Shown piece by piece: positions 6,301-13,170 of a stretch of DNA of 13,976 nt. The stretch lies in the NCBI GenBank assembly GCA_903887655.1, contig CAISQQ010000185.1, forward strand, positions 1 to 13,976, written 5' to 3'. A program made the translations under genes and the position numbers. Position 1 is the stretch's first letter. Every line of letters starts with the position of its first letter. Under the pieces are notes generated by a model. That model was not told the DNA's origin, did not search any database, and worked only from the letters and a program-made list of their open reading frames with translations. Source of the stretch: an uncultured Burkholderiales bacterium. Lineage in GTDB: Bacteria > Pseudomonadota > Gammaproteobacteria > Burkholderiales > Burkholderiaceae_C.

Positions 6301-9184
6301 TGAGCACGATCGAGCCTCCCGAATCGATGAGTTTTCTCATCGCGCGTATGAGCTTGGCAATGTCGTCAAAATGCAGCCCCGTGGTGGGCTCGTCAAACAA
6401 GAACAAGGAGCCCTTTTTGGCCACGGCTTGGCGCATCTGAGCGCGCGCTTTGGCCGCTTGCGCCAAGTGGCCGGCCAGCTTCAAGCGCTGCGACTCGCCC
6501 CCACTCAAGGTGGGCACCGGCTGGCCCAGTTTCACATACTCGAGCCCCACGTCCACAATGGGCTGGAGCGCACGGATGACCTCGGGGTCGTGGCGAAACA
6601 GGCTCGCCGCTTGGCTCACGGTCAACTCCAGCACATCGGCCACCGACAGGCTTTGTGCCGCCCCGCTCAAAGGGGCTCTGTCGAGCTTGACCTCCAAGAT
6701 TTCGGGTCTGTAGCGCTGCCCTTGGCAGTCTTGACAGCGCAAATACACATCGCTCAAAAACTGCATCTCGATGTGCTCAAAGCCCGAGCCCCCGCAAGTC
6801 GGACAGCGCCCGTCGCCATGGTTAAAGCTGAATTTTGAAGCCGTGTAGCCCCGCTGACGGGCCAAGGGTGTGGACGCGAACAACTCGCGAATGGCGTCCC
6901 AAGCGCCGACATAACTCACCGGGTTGGAGCGCGCGGTTTTACCAATGGGTGACTGGTCCACAAAGACCACATCGCTCAAATAATCGGCGCCCAAGATGCG
7001 GTCATGCGCCCCGGGCGACTCGGTGCTTTGGCCAAAATGGCGCAACAGCGCTGGCGCCAAAATGTCTTGGATCAGGGTCGATTTGCCCGAACCCGACACC
7101 CCCGTCACGCTCACCAAGCGGTGCAGGGGGAACTCAATGTCGAGATTTTTTAAATTGTGCTCGCGCGCGCCCTCAATGATCAGGCGTGGTGTGGCGTCTT
7201 GCACCAAGCGCTTCAAGCCCAGCCCCACTTGTTTGCGCGCTCCAAGGTACTGGCCCGTCAAGGTGTCGGTTTGGGCCAAGTCGGCCAAACTGCCATCAAA
7301 GACGATTTGCCCACCCGCCTCTCCAGGCCCGGGGCCCATGTCAATGATGCGGTCGGCACAAAACATCACCAGCGGGTCGTGCTCGACCACCACCAAGGTG
7401 TTGCCCGCATCGCGCAAATTGAGCATGGCGCGGTTGATGCGGCCCATGTCTGTCGGGTGTAAGCCAATGCTGGGCTCATCGAGCACAAACAAGGTGTTGA
7501 CCAAGGAGGTGCCCAAGGCGGTGGTCAAGTTGATGCGCTGCACCTCGCCCCCACTCAAGGTGCGGCTTTGCCGATCCAAGTTCAGATAACCAATGCCCAC
7601 ATCGACCAAGTACTTCAAGCGCGAGCGGATTTCTCCCAGGAGCAAGTCCATGGCCTGCGCCTGAGCGCTTTGCTGCTGCGAGAGCGTGAGCGCAGATTGC
7701 TCGTCGTGCAAACGGTCAAAAAACACCTTCATGCGCTCAATGGGCAAGCGCATCAAGTCGTGGAGGGACAGCCCTGGCAGGGCATCCAATTGCTGCTGGC
7801 TCCAAGCCACGCCTTGGGGCATGAAGCGCGCAATGCCCCCGAGCGCCTCTTGCGCTTGGGGGTGGTTGCCAATGCGCCAGAGCAAACTTTGGGTCTGCAG
7901 CCGCGCGCCCTCGCAACTCGTGCAGCGCGTGTAACTCCTGTATTTGGAGAGCAAGACGCGGATGTGCATCTTGTATGCCTTGGTCTCCAAATACTCAAAG
8001 AAGCGGTCAATGCCGTACCACTGCTGCTTCCATTTACCGCTCCACTCGGGCGAGCCCTTGATCACCCACTCGCGCTGCTCGGGGGTGAGTTGGTACCAGG
8101 GGGTGTCGCGCGGGATGCCGGCTTTTTCTGCAAACCGCATCAAGTCAATTTGCTGCTCGGCCCAGGCCGGCGTTTGAATGGTTTTGATGGCGCCCGAGCG
8201 CAGCGTCAATTTGTCATTGGGGATCACCAGGCCGTAATCCACCCCAATGATGCGCCCAAAACCGCGGCACTTCTCACAAGCACCCAGGGCCGAGTTGAAG
8301 GAAAACAAGGACGGCGTGGGCTCCAAGTAAGTGAGGTCACTTTGGGGGCAATGCAATCCGGTGGAGAAATGCAGCACCTCGGGGGCCACGGCGGCCTCAA
8401 GGACGTCTGGGGTGGCTTGGGCGTCTTGGGCGTCTTGGCCGGCTGTCCCTTCTTGGCCCCGCGCTTGGGGAGGGCTTTCGTGCAGCACATAGATCGCCAC
8501 CCGGCCGTTGCCCCGCTTGAGGGCGGTCTCCAGGGCTTCGACCACGCGGGACTGGTCCACCGAGCCCAAGCGGAAGCGATCCGCCACCACATCCAGGACT
8601 TTGCGCGGTCCTGTTGGTGTGGCTTTTTCTCGGGTGGCTTGCACTTTGGTGAAACCCGAGGCGCTCAGCCACTGCTCGGTGTCCTCTTGGGTGATCTGTG
8701 CGGGCAACTCTACTGCAAACGTCACCACCAAACGCGGGTCTTGATGGCCCAATCGAGCCACCAAGTCCGCCAGCAGCGTCTGGGCGCTGTCGCGCTTGAC
8801 CTCCAAAGCGGTTTCGCGGTCAAAAAGCCGGCCCAAGCGGGCAAAGAGCAACTTCAAATGGTCATTCAACTCCGTCATGGTGCCCACGGTGGAGCGAGAA
8901 CTGCGCACCGGGTTGGATTGATCGATGGCAATGGCCGGGGGCACGCCTTCGACCAAATCGACTTGGGGGCGGTCCATGCGGTCCATGAATTGGCGCGCGT
9001 AGGCGCTGAAGGTCTCCACATAACGCCGCTGGCCTTCGGCATACAAGGTGTCAAACACCAAACTCGACTTGCCCGAGCCGCTCGGGCCCGTCACCACGGT
9101 GAGGTCCCCGGTCTTGATGTCCAAATCCAGATTCTTCAAGTTGTGCTCTCGAGCACCTCGAATACGAATGAAGCCTTGCGTCAT
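3374..9184 (-). CDS. uvrA: Double-length UvrA (two fused UvrA units)
   Basis: UvrA is the damage-sensing ATPase of UvrABC nucleotide excision repair. This 1936-residue protein is about twice the usual 940 and holds two complete UvrA units, about 1-1015 and 1055-1936, joined by a Gly/Pro/Ala-rich linker. There are four ATPase modules, with Walker A GPSGSGKSS (33-41) and GVSGSGKST at 695, 1082 and 1625. Each has an LSGGE signature (543, about 892, 1468, 1814), a DEP(S/T)xGLH Walker B region and a VEH or IEH switch. The C-terminal zinc modules are intact in both halves (CPTC..CQDC; CHGC..CEVC), as are CTSCEGAR and CPACEGSR. The N-terminal module is CPVC..CTSC in half 2 but CPQS..CEKC in half 1. 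Both halves keep a UvrB-binding-like region, diverged in half 1. Fused UvrAs are known in some proteobacteria, I recall as a separate UvrA class alongside a normal uvrA elsewhere. The start ATG has a weak GAG upstream, and no LexA box was seen. Confidence 0.95.
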   Translation of the reverse strand: MTQGFIRIRGAREHNLKNLDLDIKTGDLTVVTGPSGSGKSSLVFDTLYAEGQRRYVETFSAYARQFMDRMDRPQVDLVEGVPPAIAIDQSNPVRSSRSTVGTMTELNDHLKLLFARLGRLFDRETALEVKRDSAQTLLADLVARLGHQDPRLVVTFAVELPAQITQEDTEQWLSASGFTKVQATREKATPTGPRKVLDVVADRFRLGSVDQSRVVEALETALKRGNGRVAIYVLHESPPQARGQEGTAGQDAQDAQATPDVLEAAVAPEVLHFSTGLHCPQSDLTYLEPTPSLFSFNSALGACEKCRGFGRIIGVDYGLVIPNDKLTLRSGAIKTIQTPAWAEQQIDLMRFAEKAGIPRDTPWYQLTPEQREWVIKGSPEWSGKWKQQWYGIDRFFEYLETKAYKMHIRVLLSKYRSYTRCTSCEGARLQTQSLLWRIGNHPQAQEALGGIARFMPQGVAWSQQQLDALPGLSLHDLMRLPIERMKVFFDRLHDEQSALTLSQQQSAQAQAMDLLLGEIRSRLKYLVDVGIGYLNLDRQSRTLSGGEVQRINLTTALGTSLVNTLFVLDEPSIGLHPTDMGRINRAMLNLRDAGNTLVVVEHDPLVMFCADRIIDMGPGPGEAGGQIVFDGSLADLAQTDTLTGQYLGARKQVGLGLKRLVQDATPRLIIEGAREHNLKNLDIEFPLHRLVSVTGVSGSGKSTLIQDILAPALLRHFGQSTESPGAHDRILGADYLSDVVFVDQSPIGKTARSNPVSYVGAWDAIRELFASTPLARQRGYTASKFSFNHGDGRCPTCGGSGFEHIEMQFLSDVYLRCQDCQGQRYRPEILEVKLDRAPLSGAAQSLSVADVLELTVSQAASLFRHDPEVIRALQPIVDVGLEYVKLGQPVPTLSGGESQRLKLAGHLAQAAKARAQMRQAVAKKGSLFLFDEPTTGLHFDDIAKLIRAMRKLIDSGGSIVLIEHNLDVVRSSDWVIDLGPEGGEAGGYLVVQGAPDDIKSHPTSHTAQALRSYDQNLGALLPGAGEPGDRHAALGLLGQTESARPRLPSLHSGEIQIINAKEHNLKNLTVHIPRGSFNVVTGVSGSGKSTLAFDILFNEGQRRYLESLNAYARSIVQPAARPEVDAVYGIPPTVAIEQRLSRGGRKSTVGTTTEVWHFLRLLYVKLGVQHCVHDDQAVMPQSVQSICAQLISRFKGQEIGILSPLVINRKGLYTDLADWARNKGYSHLRVDGEFLPTQQFPRLDRFKEHTVELPILSLTVDVAREEFLRQAVMLGLEHGKGVVHVLSPLKGLAAAMMVGASTSRIGELQVYSTRRACPVCAASYSELDPRLFSYNSKHGWCTSCVGTGVKLNAKQRALLDDTTQDASQKGREQTFAEPTLDEFEEVTCPACEGSRLNALARHVRFHGQPITSLAQLSVQALRQWVRELKLVGREAQIARDLVSEIALRLEFLDQVGLGYLTLERGAPTLSGGESQRIRLAAQLGSHLQGVCYVLDEPTIGLHARDNQMLLNALSLLCQKGNTLVVVEHDEETMRRADHLIDIGPGAGKRGGHLVAQGRVQDLMDQSESVTGRYLRDAMRHPLQSRRSMAASNEPVQTLRVMGANLHNLKAVQADFPLKRLVAVTGVSGSGKSTLARDILLANVHQALAHRRSPSTWLGCEAVLGWEQLDRVLEVDQTPIGKTPRSCPATYIGFWDTIRKMFAQTLEAQARGFGPARFSFNTGEGRCHGCEGQGMRTIEMSFLPDVKVLCEVCKGARFNAETLGVTWRGKTIGDVLQMQVDEAVDFFASTPVIAHPLSLLKDVGLGYLTLGQPSPTLSGGEAQRIKLVTELSKVRDDVGKRGYKVPHTLYVLDEPTVGLHMSDVDKLIRVLHRLVDAGHSVIVIEHDLDVIAEADWVLDLGPEGGQGGGLLVAAGTPETLVKQRTHTGVALKPVLAR

Positions 9185-9472
9185 GTCATCTCACGGTCGT
9201 TGGGGTGGAAGAATTACAGGCCCAGATCCTGATCCAAGTTGTGGGGGAAATTACCGCCTCATTTGCGCTTTTTGGGTCTTGTTAGGCACTTGTTGGGTAC
9301 TTGTTGGGTACCTTGGGGCGGCTCGAACACCCCCACGTGGGCACCAAAGAACTCCACAAATTGTAGAGGACGGGCGTGGCAAAGCCGTGAAACCCTTCTC
9401 GAAGCCCCCGAATCCTCACTGACCTTCGGGGCAAGGCCCAGCACGGGCGGCGTTTTCTCGCCCCCAATGGCA
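9185..9472. other. Non-coding region upstream of double uvrA
   Basis: This is nearly 290 nt with no convincing gene. It contains an 11-bp tandem repeat (9277-9309) and a 10-bp palindrome CCCACGTGGG (9332-9341). A possible minus-strand -10 TAATTC lies near 9215 behind TTGGAT, with a spacer of only 15, so it is weak. No CTGT-N8-ACAG LexA-type box was found by eye. A 94-codon minus frame crosses it but runs through the terminator at 9473-9507 and resembles nothing I know. Confidence 0.4.
9277..9309. repeat. 11-bp tandem repeat, about three copies
   Basis: ACTTGTTGGGT occurs exactly at 9288-9298 and 9299-9309. A diverged copy, TCTTGTTAGGC, lies directly before them at 9277-9287. The period is close to one helical turn. 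The repeat lies about 95-125 bp upstream of the uvrA start codon, a place where a regulator could bind side by side; that role is a guess. Confidence 0.75.
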
Positions 9473-9507
9473 AAGCCCCTTGGGATCTTGCGATCCTCAA
9501 GGGGCTT
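9473..9507 (-). terminator. Strong hairpin terminator after MFS transporter gene
   Basis: On the minus strand AAGCCCCTTG and CAAGGGGCTT form a perfect 10-bp arm pair. Inside it, GATC/GATC plus a further G-C extend the stem to about 15 pairs with one bulge and a 4-nt loop. It lies 67 nt beyond the stop of the transporter gene at 9575. The last bases run into a short TTT only, so it is a good but not textbook intrinsic terminator. The fold is symmetrical and could work from either strand. Confidence 0.75.
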
Positions 9508-9574
9508 GCAGGGTTGTCGCGAACGGCATCCGTCGAGAGTCAACGCCCAGCGAGCCGGGCTGGTCTTTTGCCGA

Positions 9575-11242
9575 TCAGTCGTTGGCGTAAATGTCCACGT
9601 CTTTGGTTTCTTTCACAAAGATCATGCCAATGATGAAACACACACCCGCCACCACCACGGGGTACCACAGTCCGCTGTACATGTCACCGGTTTGGGCAAC
9701 GATGGCAAAAGCGGTGGTGGGCAACAAGCCGCCAAACCAGCCATTGCCAATGTGGTAGGGCAAGGACATGGAGGTGTAGCGGATGCGTGTGGGGAACATC
9801 TCCACCAACATCGCCGCAATCGGACCGTAGACCATGGTCACCAAGATCACCAAATAGGTGAGGATGATGGTCATGGTGACTTTGTCCATTTTGGCTGGGT
9901 CGGCTTTGGCCGGGTAGCCCGCTTCTTTCAAGGCCGCGCCCAAGGTTTTCTTGAACTCGGCGATGGCCTTGACGCTGTCTTCATCGAACTTGGAGTTGAC
10001 CACATTGCCGGTTGGCGCCAAGATCTCAACGCTGCCCACGGTCACTTTGGCAGGGGTGCCACTGGGGGCCACTTCGTTGATGTAACTCACCGAGTTTTGC
10101 GCCAAATAGCGCTTGGCCACGTCGCATGAGCTCTTGAAGTCAATTTCACGGGCAATGGGGCTGCCTTGGAAGGAGCACTGGGCGGGGTCTTGGGTGACCA
10201 CCACTTTGGCGCTCGCTTGGGCGGCGGCCAAGTCGGGGTTGGCCGCTTTGGTGAGGGCTTCAAAGACGGGGAAATAGGTGAGAACAGCCAACAGCATGCC
10301 CAGCATGATGATGGGTTTTCTGCCGATCTTGTCAGACAAGGAGCCAAACACCACAAAGAACGGGGTGCCGATCAACAGCGACGCGGCAATCAGCAAATTG
10401 GCCGTGGTGGGGTCCACCTTCAAGGTCTGGGTCAAGAAAAAGAGGGCGTAAAACTGTCCGGAGTACCACACCACGGCTTGGCCTGCGGTCAAACCGAGCA
10501 GGGCCAAAATCACGATTTTGAGGTTTTTCCATTCGCCAAACGACTCGGTCAAGGGTGCCTTGGAGGTTTTGCCCTCGGCCTTCATCTTTTGAAAGGCGGG
10601 GGACTCGTTCATGGACAAGCGGATGTAGACCGAGGTGGCCAACAACAAAATCGACACGATGAACGGAATGCGCCAGCCCCAAGCCATGAAGTCGGCCTCG
10701 GGCATGGAGGTGCGGGTGCCCAAAATCACGAGCAAGGACAAAAAGAGCCCCAAGGTCGCTGTGGTTTGGATCCAAGAGGTGAAGGCACCCCGGTGACCGT
10801 GGGGGGAGTGCTCGGCCACATAAGTGGCGGCACCGCCATACTCACCACCCAAGGCCAGGCCTTGCAAGAGTCGCAAAGCGATCAAAATGATCGGCGCGGC
10901 CACCCCAATGCTCGCGTAACTGGGCAACACCCCGACGATGAAGGTGGAGGAGCCCATGATCACAATGGTCACCAAAAAGGTGTATTTGCGACCGATCAAG
11001 TCGCCCAAACGGCCAAAGAAAATGGCGCCAAAGGGTCGCACCAAAAAACCCGCCGCAAAAGCGAGCAAGGCAAAGATGAATGCCGCCGAGGGATCGAGTC
11101 CGCTAAAAAACTGCTTGGCGATGACGGCTGCGAGTGAGCCATACAAATAAAAGTCGTACCATTCGAACACAGTGCCCAAGGAAGAGGCGAAGATCACCTT
11201 TTTCTCTTCCGATGTCATGGTATGGGGTGCATGAGCAGCCAT
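9575..11242 (-). CDS. MHS-family MFS transporter (ProP/ShiA-like symporter) with large periplasmic insert
   Basis: This is an inner-membrane secondary transporter of the metabolite:H+ symporter branch of the major facilitator superfamily; the substrate cannot be read from sequence (candidates include organic acids, osmolytes or shikimate-like compounds). The protein has 555 residues against about 430-500 in classical members. Evidence includes the N-terminal FEWYDFYLYG (26-35), loop 2-3 motif GRLGDLIGRK (77-86), GGEYGGAATYVAE (132-144), the second-half GSLSDKIGRKP (300-310) and twelve hydrophobic segments. The extra length is a soluble block at about 333-455, between TM9 and TM10. That side should face the periplasm, and the block carries two cysteines (C356, C373) that could form a disulfide. 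The start at 11242 has a strong AGGAG (11256-11252) 9 nt away. It probably forms a single-gene transcript ending at the hairpin at 9473-9507. The family is certain, the substrate unknown. Confidence 0.93.
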   Translation of the reverse strand: MAAHAPHTMTSEEKKVIFASSLGTVFEWYDFYLYGSLAAVIAKQFFSGLDPSAAFIFALLAFAAGFLVRPFGAIFFGRLGDLIGRKYTFLVTIVIMGSSTFIVGVLPSYASIGVAAPIILIALRLLQGLALGGEYGGAATYVAEHSPHGHRGAFTSWIQTTATLGLFLSLLVILGTRTSMPEADFMAWGWRIPFIVSILLLATSVYIRLSMNESPAFQKMKAEGKTSKAPLTESFGEWKNLKIVILALLGLTAGQAVVWYSGQFYALFFLTQTLKVDPTTANLLIAASLLIGTPFFVVFGSLSDKIGRKPIIMLGMLLAVLTYFPVFEALTKAANPDLAAAQASAKVVVTQDPAQCSFQGSPIAREIDFKSSCDVAKRYLAQNSVSYINEVAPSGTPAKVTVGSVEILAPTGNVVNSKFDEDSVKAIAEFKKTLGAALKEAGYPAKADPAKMDKVTMTIILTYLVILVTMVYGPIAAMLVEMFPTRIRYTSMSLPYHIGNGWFGGLLPTTAFAIVAQTGDMYSGLWYPVVVAGVCFIIGMIFVKETKDVDIYAND

Positions 11243-11553
11243 AGATGTTGTCTCCTAAAATTTTAATTGCCGGGTTGATCAGCGCATTCAAACAGCGCCA
11301 TGCACCATATTGCCTTGAAGCCCCTCCTTGACGCAGATGCCAATATCACCGTGTCAACAAACGTGACAATTGCATAGTAATCAATAATGAGTGCTTTTTC
11401 TTCAACCCAAGTCAATAAAAGGGATGCTTTTTACTCGGTATATTCCCTAGCTTTCTGGGGCATCACGCCCAGGTAACACCCCAGCCTCCAGCCGACGCCT
11501 GCACCCTAAGCCCTATCAACTTTTCAACTTGATGATCGATCAATGATCATTGA
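11243..11553. other. Upstream region of MFS transporter gene
   Basis: This roughly 310-nt non-coding stretch is AT-richer than its surroundings, especially 11361-11450. It holds the AGGAG ribosome-binding site (11256-11252), a TGTCA/TGACA inverted repeat, and a minus-strand TTGACA (11357-11352) with no convincing -10 at 16-18 nt. It also contains a CTGGGG/CCCCAG pair (11455-11460 and 11479-11484), which could be a leftover terminator for the gene ending at 11554 but lacks a T-run. The promoter of the transporter must lie here; I cannot place it. Confidence 0.5.
11352..11368. promoter_or_regulatory. Candidate operator, TGTCA-N7-TGACA
   Basis: This inverted repeat, TGTCA (11352-11356) and TGACA (11364-11368) with a 7-nt centre, lies about 110-126 bp upstream of the transporter start in the AT-rich promoter region. 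The half-site spacing suits a dimeric helix-turn-helix regulator, and transporter genes of this type are often substrate-induced. No regulator gene is adjacent in this window, so the assignment is tentative. Confidence 0.3.
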
Positions 11554-11554
11554 T
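11539..11554. repeat. 16-bp perfect palindrome at the DUF1289 stop codon
   Basis: ATCAATGATCATTGAT reads the same on both strands and touches the last base of the TAA at 11556-11554. Three GATC sites crowd 11534-11548. In RNA it could fold only a weak hairpin without a T-run, so it is not a clear terminator; a protein-binding site is possible. Confidence 0.6.
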
Positions 11555-11796
11555 TAAGTGGGCAGTCGACCCAGCAGGGTCGCCCACAATTGGCGCTTAT
11601 GGGCCGGCGAGGAGCGAGCCCAGCGGGCGATCTCATCCAAGCTTCGGTAGCAACCCAAGCACAGGCCTGAGTGCGGATCCATTTCACAAACGGCGATGCA
11701 GGGCGAGACCACAAAGTCCCCCTCTTCACTCGCCTCCAGCACCAGGGCCGCCTTGTCGCGCAGGCGTTGAATGCGCAAGTCTAAGCTCTCGCTCAT
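11554..11796 (-). CDS. DUF1289 domain protein (small, four-cysteine)
   Basis: This is an 80-residue protein with the DUF1289 pattern. It has SPCIAVCEMDPHSGLCLGC with cysteines at 33, 37, 46 and 49 (C-x3-C-x8-C-x2-C), followed by YRSLDEIARWA and an ending like RxLWATLL. The spaced cysteines suggest metal or Fe-S binding, but the family has no settled function that I know. The ATG at 11796 overlaps the stop of the HAD gene as ATGA, pointing to translational coupling; the frame is open further upstream, but that part is only antisense-like sequence over the HAD gene's own frame. It is the last gene of the can-HAD-DUF1289 group. There is no strong ribosome-binding site of its own. Confidence 0.9.
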   Translation of the reverse strand: MSESLDLRIQRLRDKAALVLEASEEGDFVVSPCIAVCEMDPHSGLCLGCYRSLDEIARWARSSPAHKRQLWATLLGRLPT

Positions 11797-12467
11797 CGAC
11801 ACCAGCCCGTGATCTCGGCCATGGAGCCAAACACCTTTTGGGCACCGGCGGCGCGCAAATTGGCCACGGTGCACACGCCGTGCTCGAGCCCCCCGGCCAA
11901 ATAAGCCCAAACGGGCAATCCCGCTGAATGGGCCGATTGCACCCCAGAAGGCGTGTCCTCGATGGCCACACAGTCTTCAGGCTCTTGCCCCAAAGCTTGC
12001 AAAGCCGCGAGGTAAACGTCCGGCGCCGGCTTGGTCTGCGCGACCTCGTGGCCAGAAAAAATTCGCCCCTCAAAGCACGACCACAGACCCACACGGTGCA
12101 GCTGCATCTCCACTTTGCCGCGGTCGGCGCCCGACACACACGCCAGCCGCTCAGGGTAATGGGCATGCAGGCCTTTCACCACCTCGACCGCGTGTTCAAT
12201 GGCTTGGAGCTCACGATCAAGGGCTTCGTCACGACGAGCTCGAAACGCCTGCAACCAAGCGTCATCGATCACGACGCCGGTCTCCTGTGCAATTTTGGCC
12301 CATTGGTCCTTGATGGCACGCCCCATGAAGTGATACTCACATTCGGCGAGGGTCAACGGCCAACCCAAATCGTGCAAACTGTGCTGCAGCACGCGGTGGG
12401 TGATGGGCTCGCTGTCGACCAGCACGCCATCACAATCGAAGAGCAGGGCGGCAAACGGCGTCGTCAT
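11793..12467 (-). CDS. HAD-superfamily phosphatase, subfamily IA (YieH/phosphoglucomutase-like)
   Basis: This is a cytoplasmic haloacid-dehalogenase-fold hydrolase, most likely a small-molecule phosphatase, 224 residues from the ATG at 12467. Motif I is FDCDGVLVDSE with catalytic D11 and D13, motif II is VSGAD (S112), the motif III lysine is in TKPAPD (K146), and motif IV is IEDTPSG (E170, D171). The cap between residues 20 and 85 is of the four-helix C1 type. The layout recalls E. coli YieH (a sugar-phosphate phosphatase) and beta-phosphoglucomutases, but the substrate cannot be fixed. I chose 12467 because it puts the Asp motif near the N-terminus as in relatives; a longer reading to 12614 would overlap carbonic anhydrase. 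No clear ribosome-binding site precedes it. It begins 37 nt after the carbonic anhydrase stop and overlaps the DUF1289 start by 4 nt. Confidence 0.9.
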   Translation of the reverse strand: MTTPFAALLFDCDGVLVDSEPITHRVLQHSLHDLGWPLTLAECEYHFMGRAIKDQWAKIAQETGVVIDDAWLQAFRARRDEALDRELQAIEHAVEVVKGLHAHYPERLACVSGADRGKVEMQLHRVGLWSCFEGRIFSGHEVAQTKPAPDVYLAALQALGQEPEDCVAIEDTPSGVQSAHSAGLPVWAYLAGGLEHGVCTVANLRAAGAQKVFGSMAEITGWCR

Positions 12468-12504
12468 GGTGAACGTGGACAGGACACTGCCATCAGAGTG
12501 CCTG

Positions 12505-13170
12505 TCATGGCTGTGTGGCGGGCAGTTCGGGGTAGCGCTTATAAGCGCGCGACAACATGGGGCCAACTTCATCGGGTGAGGCGATGGTGACATCCAAGTC
12601 ATGCAGCAAACCATCTTTCAAGCCGTAAATCCAGCCGTGAACGCTGATGGCTTGACCCTGGCGCCATGCGTCTTGCATGACGTTGGACTCGGCCACATTG
12701 CCCACTTGCTCAATGACATTCATCTCACACATGGCGTCTTCAAGGGCCGGGTCGTGCAAATGGTCCAGCCGCTTGCGGTGGCGAAAACGCACATCCTTCA
12801 CGTGCCTGAGCCAATTGTCCGCCAGCCCAATGCGCTTGCCACGGGTGGCGGCCAAGACCCCCGAGCAGCCGTAGTGACCGACCACCATGATGTGCTCGAC
12901 CTTCAGTTGCTCGACCGCGAACTGAATCACCGACAAGGCATTCAAGTCCGAGTGCACCACCACATTGGCCACATTGCGGTGAACAAACACCTCGCCAGGA
13001 TCGAGCCCCGTGATCTCATTGGCGGGCACACGCGAGTCTGAGCACCCGATCCACAAGTATTTGGGACTTTGCTGCTGCGCCAAGTGTTTGAAAAACCCGG
13101 GCCGCAAAACTTCCATCTTTTGCGCCCAGCTGCGGTTGTTGTCCAAGAGTTGTTGAAGTGAAGAGGCCAT
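12505..13170 (-). CDS. can: Beta-class carbonic anhydrase
   Basis: This zinc enzyme interconverts CO2 and bicarbonate in the cytoplasm, supplying bicarbonate to carboxylases. It has 221 residues, close to E. coli Can. Zinc ligands and active site are visible: C43, D45 and R47 in CSDSR, and H99 and C102 in GHYGC. W40, R65 and Y182 match, with an offset of one, the W39/R64/Y181 triad (E. coli/Haemophilus numbering) of the allosteric bicarbonate site in type II beta-carbonic anhydrases, so bicarbonate-dependent cooperativity is expected. The start at 13170 gives the usual N-terminus (LLDNNRSWA); its ribosome-binding site is poor. It heads a likely three-gene unit with the HAD phosphatase (37 nt downstream) and DUF1289. 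Identification is secure. Confidence 0.95.
   Translation of the reverse strand: MASSLQQLLDNNRSWAQKMEVLRPGFFKHLAQQQSPKYLWIGCSDSRVPANEITGLDPGEVFVHRNVANVVVHSDLNALSVIQFAVEQLKVEHIMVVGHYGCSGVLAATRGKRIGLADNWLRHVKDVRFRHRKRLDHLHDPALEDAMCEMNVIEQVGNVAESNVMQDAWRQGQAISVHGWIYGLKDGLLHDLDVTIASPDEVGPMLSRAYKRYPELPATQP

Noticed and set aside
7568..9232. Long plus-strand open frame (554 codons) opposite uvrA, and similar ones at 5714-6838, 3410-4231 and 10166-11137
   Set aside because: Their translations are rich in His, Gly, Gln and Val with no recognisable domain, as expected for the antisense of GC-rich coding DNA. The opposite strand carries clear conserved proteins.
9185..9240. LexA/SOS box before uvrA
   Set aside because: The CTG and CAG triplets present do not have CTGT-N8-ACAG spacing.
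9306..9345. T-arm-like sequence GGGTG-TTCGAGC-CGCCC on the minus strand, suggesting a tRNA
   Set aside because: No matching acceptor 5' strand, anticodon arm or D-arm could be found at the right distances.
9259..9543. 94-codon minus frame in the uvrA-transporter gap
   Set aside because: It would have to be transcribed through the strong hairpin at 9473-9507, has no ribosome-binding site or recognisable domain, and contains the tandem repeat.
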